This document shows, in pieces, positions 7,729-15,103 of a DNA stretch of 24,911 nt; position 1 is the stretch's first letter, and every line of letters starts with the position of its first letter. This stretch comes from CAYQEC01 sp964569015 (GTDB taxonomy: Bacteria > Actinomycetota > Acidimicrobiia > Spongiisociales > UBA5794). The notes beneath the pieces are model-generated. The model was not told where the DNA came from. It did no database searches and saw only the letters and a program-made list of their open reading frames with translations. A program made the translations under genes and the position numbers. The stretch lies in the NCBI GenBank assembly GCA_964569015.1, contig CAZMSN010000030.1, positions 1 through 24,911 of the forward strand. Direction: 5' to 3'.

Positions 7729-8718
7729 TTGAGCCGCTCGCCGGGCGCCACCGTGGGTGGCCAAGCCGTTCTCGAAGGGGTCATGATGCGGGCGCCGGCG
7801 GCATGGGCGGTCGCGGTACGGCGGCCGGACGGGGTGATCGAGGCGCAGCGAAACGAGCTGCCGCGCCTCAGTGAGCGGTCCCCCCTGGCACGGTTCCCGT
7901 TCGTGCGCGGCGTGCTGGTTCTCGTCGAAGCGCTGACCCTGGGATTCCGCGGCCTCTCCTGGTCGGCCCAACGGGCCGGCGAGGAGGACGAGGAGATCAC
8001 GAAAGGCCAGGTCGTTTCCACAATGGTCTTCGCCGTCGCGCTCGCCGTCGGACTCTTCATCGTGGCTCCGGCCCTCGCCGCCGACTGGCTGAAGGGCTTC
8101 GTGGGTGATTCGTCACTGGCCTTCGTGTTGCTGGACGGGATCATCCGGATCATGCTCATCGTGCTCTACGTCTGGGCGATCTCACGCGCTGAGGACATCC
8201 GGCGGGTTTTCCAGTATCACGGCGCCGAGCACATGACGATCCATGCCTACGAGGCGGGTGATCCGCTCACGGTGTCGCACATCGAGCAGTACAGCCCACG
8301 CCATCCCCGCTGTGGAACGTCGTTCATCCTCATCGTCGGCATGGTTGCCTTCGTTGTGTTCCTGGCGCTGGCGCCCCTGCCCTTCGTGTGGCAATTGCTC
8401 GGCCGCCTGCTACTGCTGCCGGTCATCGCCGGGATCTCCTACGAGGTTCTCCGGCTCGGGGCCAAGCAACCGTGGATGTCGTGGGCCAACCGTCCCGGCA
8501 TCTGGCTGCAACGGATCACCACCGGGCAGCCCGACGGGTCGATGATCGAGGTGGCGATCACGAGCTTGCTGGCGGCGCTGGACGAAGAGGATTTGGCGGG
8601 GGTACGGGGGCGCGGACCCGTCGAGCCGGCCGCGATGCGTGCCGAGTACCACACTCCGCTGCCGGGTTTCGAGATGAGTGCGCCCGCCGGCGCCGGAGAG
8701 GCGGCGGGAGATGGATGA
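7729..8718 (+). CDS. DUF1385 (YqhQ-like) membrane protein, function unknown
   Basis: This is a 329-residue integral membrane protein of the DUF1385 family, whose biochemical role I do not know. Family hallmarks are GGQAVLEGVMMR near the N-terminus (residues 10-21), YHGAEH (163-168) and HPRCGTSF (192-199). The conserved His, Glu and Cys suggest metal binding or catalysis, but that is inference. Hydrophobic segments lie at about 97-117, 130-152, 198-220 and 222-242, with the HGAEH/HPRCG region between the second and third. The C-terminal ~55 residues are hydrophilic and poorly conserved. The start is TTG directly abutting the L31 stop, with GGAG just upstream. The 3' end overlaps prfA by 8 nt. 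A DUF1385 gene between rpmE and prfA is also known in Firmicutes and other Gram-positive lineages. Confidence 0.9.
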   Translation: MSRSPGATVGGQAVLEGVMMRAPAAWAVAVRRPDGVIEAQRNELPRLSERSPLARFPFVRGVLVLVEALTLGFRGLSWSAQRAGEEDEEITKGQVVSTMVFAVALAVGLFIVAPALAADWLKGFVGDSSLAFVLLDGIIRIMLIVLYVWAISRAEDIRRVFQYHGAEHMTIHAYEAGDPLTVSHIEQYSPRHPRCGTSFILIVGMVAFVVFLALAPLPFVWQLLGRLLLLPVIAGISYEVLRLGAKQPWMSWANRPGIWLQRITTGQPDGSMIEVAITSLLAALDEEDLAGVRGRGPVEPAAMRAEYHTPLPGFEMSAPAGAGEAAGDG

Positions 8719-9790
8719 GCGTCTGATCGGCAAGCTCGAGGAGGTCGAGCAAGCCTTCACCGAGATGCTCGGACAGCTCACCGATCCCGATGTCCTCGCC
8801 GACCAGGAGTGCTACCGGGAGGTGTCGATCCGGCACGCCCAGATCAAGCCGATCGTCGATGCGTTCCGGCGTCACCGTGCCGGAGCTCAGGAGCTGGCCG
8901 AGGCTGAGGACCTGGTGGTGCTCGAAGACGACCCGGAGATGCGCGAGTACCTCCTGAGCGTCGCCCGGGAGCAGCGTGCCCTGCTCGACCGGCTGGAGCT
9001 GGAGTTGCAGTCGATGCTCGTGCCCAAGGATCTGAACGACGACAAGGACGTCATCGTCGAGCTGCGTGCCGCCGTCGGAGGAGACGAGGCGGCACTGTGG
9101 GCCGCCGATCTCTACCGCATGTTCGAACGATTCGCGGAGCGTCACGGTTGGGTGATCGAACCGATCGGCGTGTCCGCCACCGACGGTGGCGGCCTCAAGG
9201 AAGCGACGTTCGCCGTTAAGGGGAAGGGCGCCTACTCCCGCCTGAAGTGGGAGGCGGGTCCGCATCGGGTGCAGCGGGTGCCGAAAACCGAGTCGCAAGG
9301 TCGAATCCATACGTCGATCGCCACTGTTGCCGTCCTCCCCGAGGTCGAGGCCGTCGAGGTGGACATTCAGGACGCCGACCTCGAGATCGAGACGATGCGA
9401 TCCCAGGGCCCGGGCGGGCAATCCGTCAACACCACCGACTCCGCCGTTCGCGTCACCCACAAGCCCTCCGGAATCGTGGTGTCGTGTCAGGACGAGAAGT
9501 CGCAGCTCCAGAACAAGTTGAAGGCGTTGCGGGTGTTGCGGGCTCGTCTCTATCAGCAGCAACGCGCCGAGCAGCTCGGCGAGCGTTCCGAGGCCCGCAA
9601 GGCCCAGGTCGGCAGCGGCGAGCGAGCGGAGAAGATCCGCACCTACAACTTCAAGGAGAATCGAGTGACGGACCATCGGGTGGGAGTGACCCTGCACTCA
9701 CTGCCGGAGGTCCTCGACGGCGATCTGGACGAATTCCACACGGCGCTCAACGCTCGAGACACCGCGGACCGTCTCGCCGACGAGGCCTGA
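8711..9790 (+). CDS. prfA: Peptide chain release factor 1
   Basis: RF1 recognises UAA and UAG stop codons and triggers peptide release on the ribosome. The 359-residue length is standard. The codon-reading PxT motif is PKT within HRVQRVPKTESQGRIHTS. The catalytic GGQ lies at residues 235-237 in SQGPGGQSVNTTDSAVR, with Q237 the site methylated by PrmC. The N-terminal ~100 residues form the helical domain 1. ATG 8711 is chosen over an in-frame ATG at 8678 because homology begins at MDERL and a GGGAG abuts the start. It overlaps the DUF1385 gene by 8 nt, and prmC follows after 23 nt. Confidence 0.96.
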   Translation: MDERLIGKLEEVEQAFTEMLGQLTDPDVLADQECYREVSIRHAQIKPIVDAFRRHRAGAQELAEAEDLVVLEDDPEMREYLLSVAREQRALLDRLELELQSMLVPKDLNDDKDVIVELRAAVGGDEAALWAADLYRMFERFAERHGWVIEPIGVSATDGGGLKEATFAVKGKGAYSRLKWEAGPHRVQRVPKTESQGRIHTSIATVAVLPEVEAVEVDIQDADLEIETMRSQGPGGQSVNTTDSAVRVTHKPSGIVVSCQDEKSQLQNKLKALRVLRARLYQQQRAEQLGERSEARKAQVGSGERAEKIRTYNFKENRVTDHRVGVTLHSLPEVLDGDLDEFHTALNARDTADRLADEA

Positions 9791-9801
9791 CGGATCCGGC
9801 T

Positions 9802-9807
9802 TACCCT
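9802..9807 (+). promoter_or_regulatory. Candidate leaderless -10 box for prmC
   Basis: TACCCT fits TAnnnT and ends 6 nt before the prmC ATG at 9814. No Shine-Dalgarno is seen in the 23-nt prfA-prmC gap. This arrangement matches a leaderless internal promoter. Confidence 0.4.
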
Positions 9808-9813
9808 TCGCCC

Positions 9814-10689
9814 ATGACCGCGCTCCATGATCTCGTTGTCGAGTCGGGCCTTCCCAGGCACGAGGCAGAGCGCCTGCTGCTCGTGGCGACCGGCGGCTCG
9901 AGGATGGATCTGCTGTCGCAGCCCGAGGTGGGGCCCGCCGTCGCCGAAGAGTTCCGGCGCTTGGCGGCGGCGCGGCGCGGCGGCGAGCCGCTGCAGTATC
10001 TCGAAGGCACGGTGCAGTTCGGGCCGCTCGAGTTCGCGGTCGATCGCCGTGCCCTCATTCCCCGGCCGGAGACGGAGCAGCTGTGGGAGATGGCCGTGCA
10101 CGAGCTCGCGGCGCAATCGAAGCCGGTCGTGGTGGATCTCTGCACCGGGAGCGGCAATCTGGCACTGGCGATCCAGTACGTGTTCCCGGATGCCGACGTT
10201 CATGGCACCGACGTCTCGGCGAGGGCGCTTGATCTCGCTCGGGAGAACGCAGCCCGAACGGGCCTGGTCGGGGTGCAGCTGTTGCACGGCGATCTGTTCG
10301 ATCCGCTTCCTGATCGGCTTCGGGGTGGGGTGGATCTGATCGTGTCGAATCCCCCGTACCTCGCGGAAGAAGAGCACGGCACGCTTCCCACCGACGTGCG
10401 GGATCACGAGCCACGAAGCGCCCTGGTGGCCGGACCCACCGGCGACGAAGTGCTGGCACGCATCGCCGCAGGGGCCGAGGCGTGGCTCCGGCCCGGGGGT
10501 GCGGTGATCTGCGAGGTCAGCGAGCTTCGCCCGAATCAGGCGCGACGGCTGTTCGCCGCCTACCGAGCCGAGATCAGGGAAGACCTCGCCGGCCGTCCCC
10601 GCTTCGTTTTCGGCAGGCGCCAGAATCAACGGCCGGCGCCGACTAGCTTGGAGGCGGGCAGTGGTTCGCGGCTCGAGGAGATGACATGA
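9814..10689 (+). CDS. prmC: Release factor glutamine methyltransferase
   Basis: PrmC (HemK) uses S-adenosylmethionine to methylate the GGQ glutamine of release factors. The 291 residues hold an N-terminal helical domain containing RRGGEPLQYLEGTVQF, the conserved LIPRPETE motif (about 81-88), a SAM-binding loop DLCTGSGNLALA (108-119) and the catalytic NPPY (179-182). This is the usual partner gene of prfA, only 23 nt downstream. ATG 9814 is used because homology begins there; a longer open frame back to 9247 lies over prfA in another frame and is not conserved. The last ~20 residues are non-conserved. The stop overlaps the tsaC start as ATGA. Confidence 0.95.
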   Translation: MTALHDLVVESGLPRHEAERLLLVATGGSRMDLLSQPEVGPAVAEEFRRLAAARRGGEPLQYLEGTVQFGPLEFAVDRRALIPRPETEQLWEMAVHELAAQSKPVVVDLCTGSGNLALAIQYVFPDADVHGTDVSARALDLARENAARTGLVGVQLLHGDLFDPLPDRLRGGVDLIVSNPPYLAEEEHGTLPTDVRDHEPRSALVAGPTGDEVLARIAAGAEAWLRPGGAVICEVSELRPNQARRLFAAYRAEIREDLAGRPRFVFGRRQNQRPAPTSLEAGSGSRLEEMT

Positions 10690-11249
10690 GCATCGAGGAA
10701 GCAGTCGCCGCTCTGAAGCGAGGGGAGATCGTGGGAGTCCCGACGGACACGCTCTACGGGCTCGCTGCCGACCCGTTCCAACAGGACGCTCTCGAGACGA
10801 TCTTCACCCTGAAGGGGCGTCCCGGGGTCAAACCTCTGGCGATCCTGGTCTCGTCGATCGAGCAGGGCATGACGCTGGCTTCCTTCTCAGATCGAGCGCT
10901 CGATCTGGCGGACCGTCACTGGCCGGGAGCACTCACGCTGGTGCTACCCCGCCTCGAAACCGCCCCCACCTGGCTCGGGCATGCCGGCCGCCGCACCGTC
11001 GGCCTGCGCTGCCCTCAGCACCCCGTGGCGCTGGAGCTCCTCGAGGCGGCCGGGCCGCTGGTGGTGACATCCGCCAACGTGGCCGGGCAGGGCGCCGCCG
11101 TCACCGATGTCGAGGCGCGTGCTCTCTTTGGGGACAGTGTCGCCGTCTACCTCGCGGGAGAAGCGCCCGGGGGAGTGGCCTCGACGATCATCGATCTCAC
11201 CGAGCCGGCGCCGCTCGTCCTCCGCGAGGGGCCCATCGAGGACTCGTGA
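10686..11249 (+). CDS. tsaC: Threonylcarbamoyl-AMP synthase (TsaC/Sua5/YrdC family)
   Basis: The enzyme makes threonylcarbamoyl-AMP from threonine, bicarbonate and ATP, the first step of t6A37 modification in tRNAs that read ANN codons. The 187 residues form a single YrdC domain without the Sua5 C-terminal domain. Signatures are GVPTDTLYGLAADPF (17-31), KGRPGVKPLAILV (43 onward, with K43 and R45 in the ligand site), HWPGALTLVLPR, and the SAN motif in VVTSANVAGQ. The start overlaps the prmC stop (ATGA) and has GAGGAG 5 nt upstream. This prmC-tsaC linkage is common in actinobacteria. Confidence 0.93.
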   Translation: MSIEEAVAALKRGEIVGVPTDTLYGLAADPFQQDALETIFTLKGRPGVKPLAILVSSIEQGMTLASFSDRALDLADRHWPGALTLVLPRLETAPTWLGHAGRRTVGLRCPQHPVALELLEAAGPLVVTSANVAGQGAAVTDVEARALFGDSVAVYLAGEAPGGVASTIIDLTEPAPLVLREGPIEDS

Positions 11250-11266
11250 GCGACTGAGAGGTCGCT

Positions 11267-11309
11267 CGCTCGGCTCGGCTCGGCGCCCGTAGCGGCAGTC
11301 GGCCGAGCG
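11267..11309 (+). terminator. Possible hairpin after tsaC
   Basis: CGCTCGGC (11267-11274) is the exact reverse complement of GCCGAGCG (11302-11309), enclosing a 27-nt loop. The left arm runs into three tandem TCGGC units (11270-11284), which allow alternative pairings. No T-run follows, so a terminator role is only a guess from its position 18 nt after the tsaC stop. Confidence 0.3.
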
Positions 11310-11324
11310 TGGGAAGTGCTGCAC

Positions 11325-11330
11325 TACCCT
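11325..11330 (+). promoter_or_regulatory. Possible -10 box for glyA
   Basis: TACCCT fits TAnnnT and would start transcription near 11337, giving a leader of about 30 nt that includes a GAAGGA Shine-Dalgarno (11353-11358) 7 nt before the glyA ATG. No clear -35 is visible. Confidence 0.35.
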
Positions 11331-11365
11331 GACCCCAACTGCTAATTCGGTGAAGGAATTCGACC

Positions 11366-12637
11366 ATGATCGACACCCGTCCGCTCGAAGAGGTCGACCC
11401 CGAGCTTGCCGGCCTCGTAGCTCAGGACGTCGCCCGCCAACGTTCGAAGATCCAGCTCATCGCCTCTGAGAACTTCATCTCCAACGCGATGATGCAGGCC
11501 TCCGGCTCCGTCCTTTCCAACAAGTACTCCGAGGGGTATCCAGGCCGCCGCTACTACGAGGGCTGCCAGTTCATCGACAAGATCGAGACGCTCGCCATCG
11601 ACCGCACCAAGCTGCTTTTCGGCGCCGAGCACGCCAACGTTCAGGCACACAGCGGATCGCAGGCCAACATGGCCGCATACCTGGCGGTGCTCGAACCGGG
11701 CGACACGATCCTCGCCATGCGCCTCGACCAGGGCGGACACCTCACCCACGGCTCGCCGGTGAGTTTCTCGGGGAAGCTGTTCGACATCGTTGCCTACGGC
11801 CTCGACCCGGACACGGAGATCCTCGATCTCGAGGAAGTCCGGCGCCTCGCCCAAGAGCACCGACCCAAGCTGATCATCGCCGGGTACTCGGCCTACTCGC
11901 GGCTGATCGACTGGAGCGTGTTTCGTCAGATCGCCGACGAGGTCGGGGCGGTGTTCCTCGTCGATGCCGCCCACATCATCGGCCTCATCGCCGGACGGGC
12001 ACACCCCAACCCGGTGCCTCACGCCGACATTGTCACCTGCACCACCCACAAGGCCCTGCGCGGTCCCCGCGGCGGCCTCATCATGTGTCGTGAGGAGTAC
12101 GCCAAGGCGATCGACAAGACGGTGTTTCCCTACGCACAGGGTGGGCCGATCAACAGCCAGATCGCGGCAAAGGCATTGTGCCTCAAGCTCGCTTCGACCA
12201 TCGAGTTCGAGCGCTATGCCCACCAGATCGTGCGCAACGCGCAGGTGCTGGCCAACACCATCGGCGATGAGGGCCTGCGGATCGTATCGGGCGGCACCGA
12301 CAATCACATGTTCCTCACCGATGTGCGCTCGATTGATGAGGATCTCACGGGCAAGGAGGCGGCGACCCTGCTCGACGACCTCGGCATCACCCTCAACCGC
12401 AACGCGATTCCCTTCGATCCGAGGTCGCCTTTCATCACCAGCGGATTGAGGATAGGGACACCGGCGGTGACGACTGCCGGGATGATGCAAGAGCAGATGG
12501 TGACCTTGGGCCGGCTCATCGTCGAGGTGCTCCGCAAGCGCTCCGATCCGAGGGCGCTCAAACAGCTCGGCGACCGCATCTCCGAGCTGGCGGCGGCGTT
12601 TCCCGCATACCCCGAGGATTTCCCGGGTCATGTGTAG
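11366..12637 (+). CDS. glyA: Serine hydroxymethyltransferase
   Basis: This PLP enzyme interconverts serine and glycine, loading tetrahydrofolate with a one-carbon unit. The 423 residues are normal for bacteria. Visible signatures are QLIASENFIS, SNKYSEGYPGRRYYEGC, the HSGSQANMAAY phosphate-binding region, VDAAHIIGLIAG (PLP-stacking and pyridine contacts) and the Schiff-base lysine K229 in TTHKALRGPRGG. The residue after the lysine is Ala, where most bacterial enzymes have Thr. The ATG has GAAGGA 7 nt upstream. In Streptomyces a glyA copy also lies between tsaC and the ATP synthase operon, so the position is not unique. It is likely a single-gene unit, with gaps of 116 nt and about 200 nt on either side. 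Confidence 0.96.
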   Translation: MIDTRPLEEVDPELAGLVAQDVARQRSKIQLIASENFISNAMMQASGSVLSNKYSEGYPGRRYYEGCQFIDKIETLAIDRTKLLFGAEHANVQAHSGSQANMAAYLAVLEPGDTILAMRLDQGGHLTHGSPVSFSGKLFDIVAYGLDPDTEILDLEEVRRLAQEHRPKLIIAGYSAYSRLIDWSVFRQIADEVGAVFLVDAAHIIGLIAGRAHPNPVPHADIVTCTTHKALRGPRGGLIMCREEYAKAIDKTVFPYAQGGPINSQIAAKALCLKLASTIEFERYAHQIVRNAQVLANTIGDEGLRIVSGGTDNHMFLTDVRSIDEDLTGKEAATLLDDLGITLNRNAIPFDPRSPFITSGLRIGTPAVTTAGMMQEQMVTLGRLIVEVLRKRSDPRALKQLGDRISELAAAFPAYPEDFPGHV

Positions 12638-12839
12638 CCTCAACGGTGGACGGAACCGGTGAGCGGAGGCGATCATCACGCCGGGTGATTCGAGGCGCAC
12701 GGAAAACACTCACCCAGAGGTCGAGGCTGGGCTACGTCCCCGCCGCCCTGTGGCGCTTCACGCAACACGCTTCGAGGAGGCGACTCCGGGCACCCCTCGG
12801 CTCCGGGACTCCAGTGCCGAACTCGTGAGGCGATCGGTG
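12638..12839 (+). other. Gap between glyA and the ATP synthase operon
   Basis: This 202-nt gap should hold the promoter of the ATP synthase operon. I see only one loose TAnnnT (TAGCCT, 12635-12640) overlapping the glyA stop, and a weak CCCAG/CTGGG stem at 12713-12731. Open frames crossing it show no family resemblance. GAGG at 12827-12830 is the likely ribosome-binding site for the first gene of the operon. Confidence 0.4.
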
Positions 12840-13067
12840 ATGGGTCCGGCAAGCCAGTTCACTGGGGGTCTCTCCCAGGGTACGGATTTCGTTTCGACGG
12901 CGCTCGCCGGCCTGGCGATCGGCCTGTTCCTCGACTGGTGGTTGGGTACGGCGCCGGTGCTGGTGGTCATCGGGATCATCGCCGGGTTCGTCTGCGGCTT
13001 CCATAAGCTCTGGCGCTACTCGGAGATCATCGAGAAGCAGGCGGAGGAGCGGACCCATGGGCGCTGA
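12840..13067 (+). CDS. AtpZ/AtpI-like small membrane protein
   Basis: The 75-residue protein has two hydrophobic helices with a short loop: STALAGLAIGLFLDWWLG and APVLVVIGIIAGFVCGFHKLWR. This is the AtpZ-type architecture (F0F1-ATPase-associated small subunit) found at the head of atp operons. Relatives are implicated in c-ring assembly or Mg2+/Ca2+ movement; which applies here is unknown. ATG 12840 is preferred because GAGG lies 9 nt upstream and the family pattern begins near it. In-frame GTGs at 12825 and 12837 and an ATG at 12750 are alternatives that add Arg-rich sequence. It overlaps the next gene by 11 nt. Confidence 0.75.
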   Translation: MGPASQFTGGLSQGTDFVSTALAGLAIGLFLDWWLGTAPVLVVIGIIAGFVCGFHKLWRYSEIIEKQAEERTHGR

Positions 13068-13485
13068 GGACGGACCGGTTCCCGGGCGACCCGGCATCGA
13101 GGCCCGCATCGGGATCGACACCGGGCGCCGGGCTCTCTGGGTCGGGCCGATCATCGTTGCCGTCTTTGCCGTCCTGGGCGGTGGAGGTGCCGCCGTGGCT
13201 GCCGCCCTCGGCGTCGTCATCGTGGCGGGCAACTTCATCCTTGCCGGGTGGCTGCTGTCGGTCGCTGCGTCGATCTCACTGGGCTTCTATCATGCGGCCG
13301 CTCTGACCAGTTTCCTCGTTCGGCTCGGTCTCATCACGGCGGCGACGTTGGGGATCGCCGGCCTCTTCGAGATCGATCGTCCTGCGATGGGAATCGCGGC
13401 GGTCACCGCCTACATGATTCTGCTGACGTCGGAGGCGGCGGCTGTGACCAGAGAGGCACGGAAGGAATTCGAGTGGAGCCGCTGA
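13057..13485 (+). CDS. atpI: ATP synthase subunit I-like protein
   Basis: The 142-residue protein has about four predicted membrane helices (about 27-45, 47-70, 76-98 and 106-125) and a charged C-terminus (TREARKEFEWSR). Length, topology and position just before subunit a match the AtpI family, which in other bacteria helps assemble the c-ring. Sequence conservation in this family is low, so the call rests largely on context. GGAG upstream of ATG 13057 gives a ribosome-binding site. It overlaps the previous gene by 11 nt and atpB by 13 nt, so the head of the operon is translationally linked. Confidence 0.65.
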   Translation: MGAEDGPVPGRPGIEARIGIDTGRRALWVGPIIVAVFAVLGGGGAAVAAALGVVIVAGNFILAGWLLSVAASISLGFYHAAALTSFLVRLGLITAATLGIAGLFEIDRPAMGIAAVTAYMILLTSEAAAVTREARKEFEWSR

Positions 13486-14297
13486 TCCTGGCCAGCGCGA
13501 GCTGCGATCCCGCTTCGGACAACATCTGCAAGCCGGACAACGTGATCGAGCTCTTCCAGTTCGAGGACGCGCTGTTCTCGATCGGTCCGTTCCACTTCAC
13601 CCGCACCGTCTTCCTGATCTTTCTCGCGATGACCGTCGTGCTGCTCCTGCTCTACTTCGGTCTCCGCAAGCGGAGCATCGTCCCCGGCAGGCTGGGCGTC
13701 TTCGTGGAGAGCCTGGTGACATACGTGCGTGACGAGATCGCCGTCAGCATCATCGGCCCCGAGGGAGTGCGCTACACCGCCTATCTCCTGTCCGTGTTCC
13801 TCTTCATCCTCGTCGGAAACCTCTTCGAGGTCACTCCGCTGGTCAATTTCCCCATCACCTCGCGGATGGCGATCCCGTTGTTCCTCTCGCTCGCAACGTG
13901 GGTGATCTTCGTGGTGGTGGGTTTCGCCGAGAACGGCTTCCGGTACCTCGGAGGTTTGGTGTGGCCCAAGTCGGTGCCTTGGGCGATGCGGCCACTGGTC
14001 GGCCTCATCGAGTTCGTGTCGACGTTCCTGCTCCGCCCCCTGACGCTGGCGGTGCGGCTCTTCGCCAACATGGTGGCCGGTCACCTCATGCTGACCCTGA
14101 TACTCAGCTCCGGCTGGATCTTCATGTCGAGCTTCGGCGACGCGCCGTTGTGGAAGACCGGGCTGGTGGGACCTCTCTGGTTCACCCTCGGCCTCTTGAT
14201 CTTCGTCTTCGAGATCGCCGTGTCCGTGCTCCAGGCCTACATCTTCACCCTGCTGGCGGCGGTCTACGTTCAATCATCAGTTCACCCCGAGCACTGA
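13473..14297 (+). CDS. atpB: ATP synthase Fo subunit a
   Basis: Subunit a forms the two proton half-channels against the c-ring. The 274-residue protein has five to six membrane helices. The essential arginine is R195 in LTLAVRLFANMVAGHLML, matching E. coli aR210 in RLFGNMYAGEL. Start GTG 13473 is chosen because GAAGGA lies 6 nt upstream and the following residues fit a short N-terminal segment; it overlaps atpI by 13 nt. A longer open frame back to 13248 lies in atpI and is not real. A final helix (FEIAVSVLQAYIFTLLAAVYV) matches the conserved C-terminal region with its Gln. Confidence 0.95.
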   Translation: MEPLILASASCDPASDNICKPDNVIELFQFEDALFSIGPFHFTRTVFLIFLAMTVVLLLLYFGLRKRSIVPGRLGVFVESLVTYVRDEIAVSIIGPEGVRYTAYLLSVFLFILVGNLFEVTPLVNFPITSRMAIPLFLSLATWVIFVVVGFAENGFRYLGGLVWPKSVPWAMRPLVGLIEFVSTFLLRPLTLAVRLFANMVAGHLMLTLILSSGWIFMSSFGDAPLWKTGLVGPLWFTLGLLIFVFEIAVSVLQAYIFTLLAAVYVQSSVHPEH

Positions 14298-14299
14298 GT

Positions 14300-14306
14300 A
14301 GGAGGT
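14300..14306 (+). promoter_or_regulatory. Strong Shine-Dalgarno of atpE
   Basis: AGGAGGT lies 8 nt before the atpE ATG. It is the closest match to the 16S rRNA anti-SD among the gene starts examined here, and it sits before the subunit needed in the most copies. Confidence 0.8.
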
Positions 14307-14314
14307 AAGCGAGA

Positions 14315-14527
14315 ATGGAAGAGATCAAGGGTGCGATCGCCCTGGTGGGCTACGGCATCGCTGCCATCGGGCCAGGCATCGCCATCGGCATCGTGGTGGG
14401 AAACGCCATCACGGCCATGGCGCGTCAGCCCGAGGCTGCCGGAATGGTGCGCACCACCATGTTCCTCGGCATCGCCTTCACCGAGGCGTTGGCGCTCATC
14501 GGCTTCGTCCTGTTCTTCATCGCGTAG
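14315..14527 (+). CDS. atpE: ATP synthase Fo subunit c
   Basis: This 70-residue proteolipid has two helices joined by the polar loop ARQPE (residues 36-40) that touches gamma and epsilon. The ion-binding carboxylate is E57 in GIAFTEALALIGF. The Ser/Thr that follow the carboxylate in sodium-translocating c-subunits (EST type) are replaced by Ala-Leu, and the helix-1 Gln of such enzymes is replaced by Pro, so the ring should carry protons. Translation is favoured by a strong Shine-Dalgarno at 14300-14306. It sits 17 nt after atpB and 14 nt before atpF. Confidence 0.96.
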   Translation: MEEIKGAIALVGYGIAAIGPGIAIGIVVGNAITAMARQPEAAGMVRTTMFLGIAFTEALALIGFVLFFIA

Positions 14528-14541
14528 GGAGCGTTCCGAGC

Positions 14542-15099
14542 ATGTGGAATCCGCTGGTGGTCCTCGCAGCGCAGGTGCCTGCCGAGGAGAGTGGCAAGGG
14601 CATCGATCTCCTGATGCCGGAGACTTCGGAGCTGATCGCCGGCATCCTCGCCTTCTCGATCATCTTCGTCTGCGTGTGGAAGTGGGTTCTTCCCACTCTC
14701 AAGGAGACGCTCGAGAGGCGGCAGCAGATCATCAAGCAGGAGCAGCTCGCAGCCGAGGCGGCGAAAATCGAAGCGGAGAGCCTCCTCTCCGACTACCAGG
14801 AGCAGCTCGCCGGCGCCCGCGACGAGGCAAGCCGCATCATCGAGGATGCCCGTCAGGCGGGCGAGGCGGTCAAGCATGAGCTCGTCGCCAAGGCCGAGAG
14901 CGACGCAGCGGTGATCAAGCAGCGTGCCTCCGTCGACGCCGCCGGCGAGCGTGATCGTCTCGCGACGCAGCTGCGGAGCGAGGTGGCGGCGCTGTCGCTC
15001 GACGTAGCCGAGAAGGTGGTCGGGTCCAGCCTCGACCGCGATGCCCAGCGAGCCCTCGTCGACCGCTACATCGACGAGCTCGGAGAGACGAAGGCCTGA
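14542..15099 (+). CDS. atpF: ATP synthase Fo subunit b
   Basis: The peripheral stalk subunit has 185 residues: one N-terminal membrane helix (about 30-50, ELIAGILAFSIIFVCVWKWVLP) followed by a long charged coiled coil rich in Glu, Ala, Arg and Gln that reaches to delta. It is a single conventional b; no b' gene is present, so the stalk is presumably a b homodimer. GGGAG lies 10 nt before the ATG. delta begins 4 nt after its stop. Because b and delta are separate genes, this operon differs from mycobacteria, where a b-delta fusion is found. Confidence 0.94.
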   Translation: MWNPLVVLAAQVPAEESGKGIDLLMPETSELIAGILAFSIIFVCVWKWVLPTLKETLERRQQIIKQEQLAAEAAKIEAESLLSDYQEQLAGARDEASRIIEDARQAGEAVKHELVAKAESDAAVIKQRASVDAAGERDRLATQLRSEVAALSLDVAEKVVGSSLDRDAQRALVDRYIDELGETKA

Positions 15100-15103
15100 T
15101 GCG

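Noticed and set aside
9247..9813. In-frame N-terminal extension of prmC across prfA
   Set aside because: The extension is Arg/Gly-rich and lies wholly over prfA in another frame. PrmC homology begins at ATG 9814.
14315..14527. Sodium-dependent ATP synthase
   Set aside because: The c subunit lacks the Gln and the Ser/Thr ligands of sodium-binding rings around E57, so proton coupling is expected.
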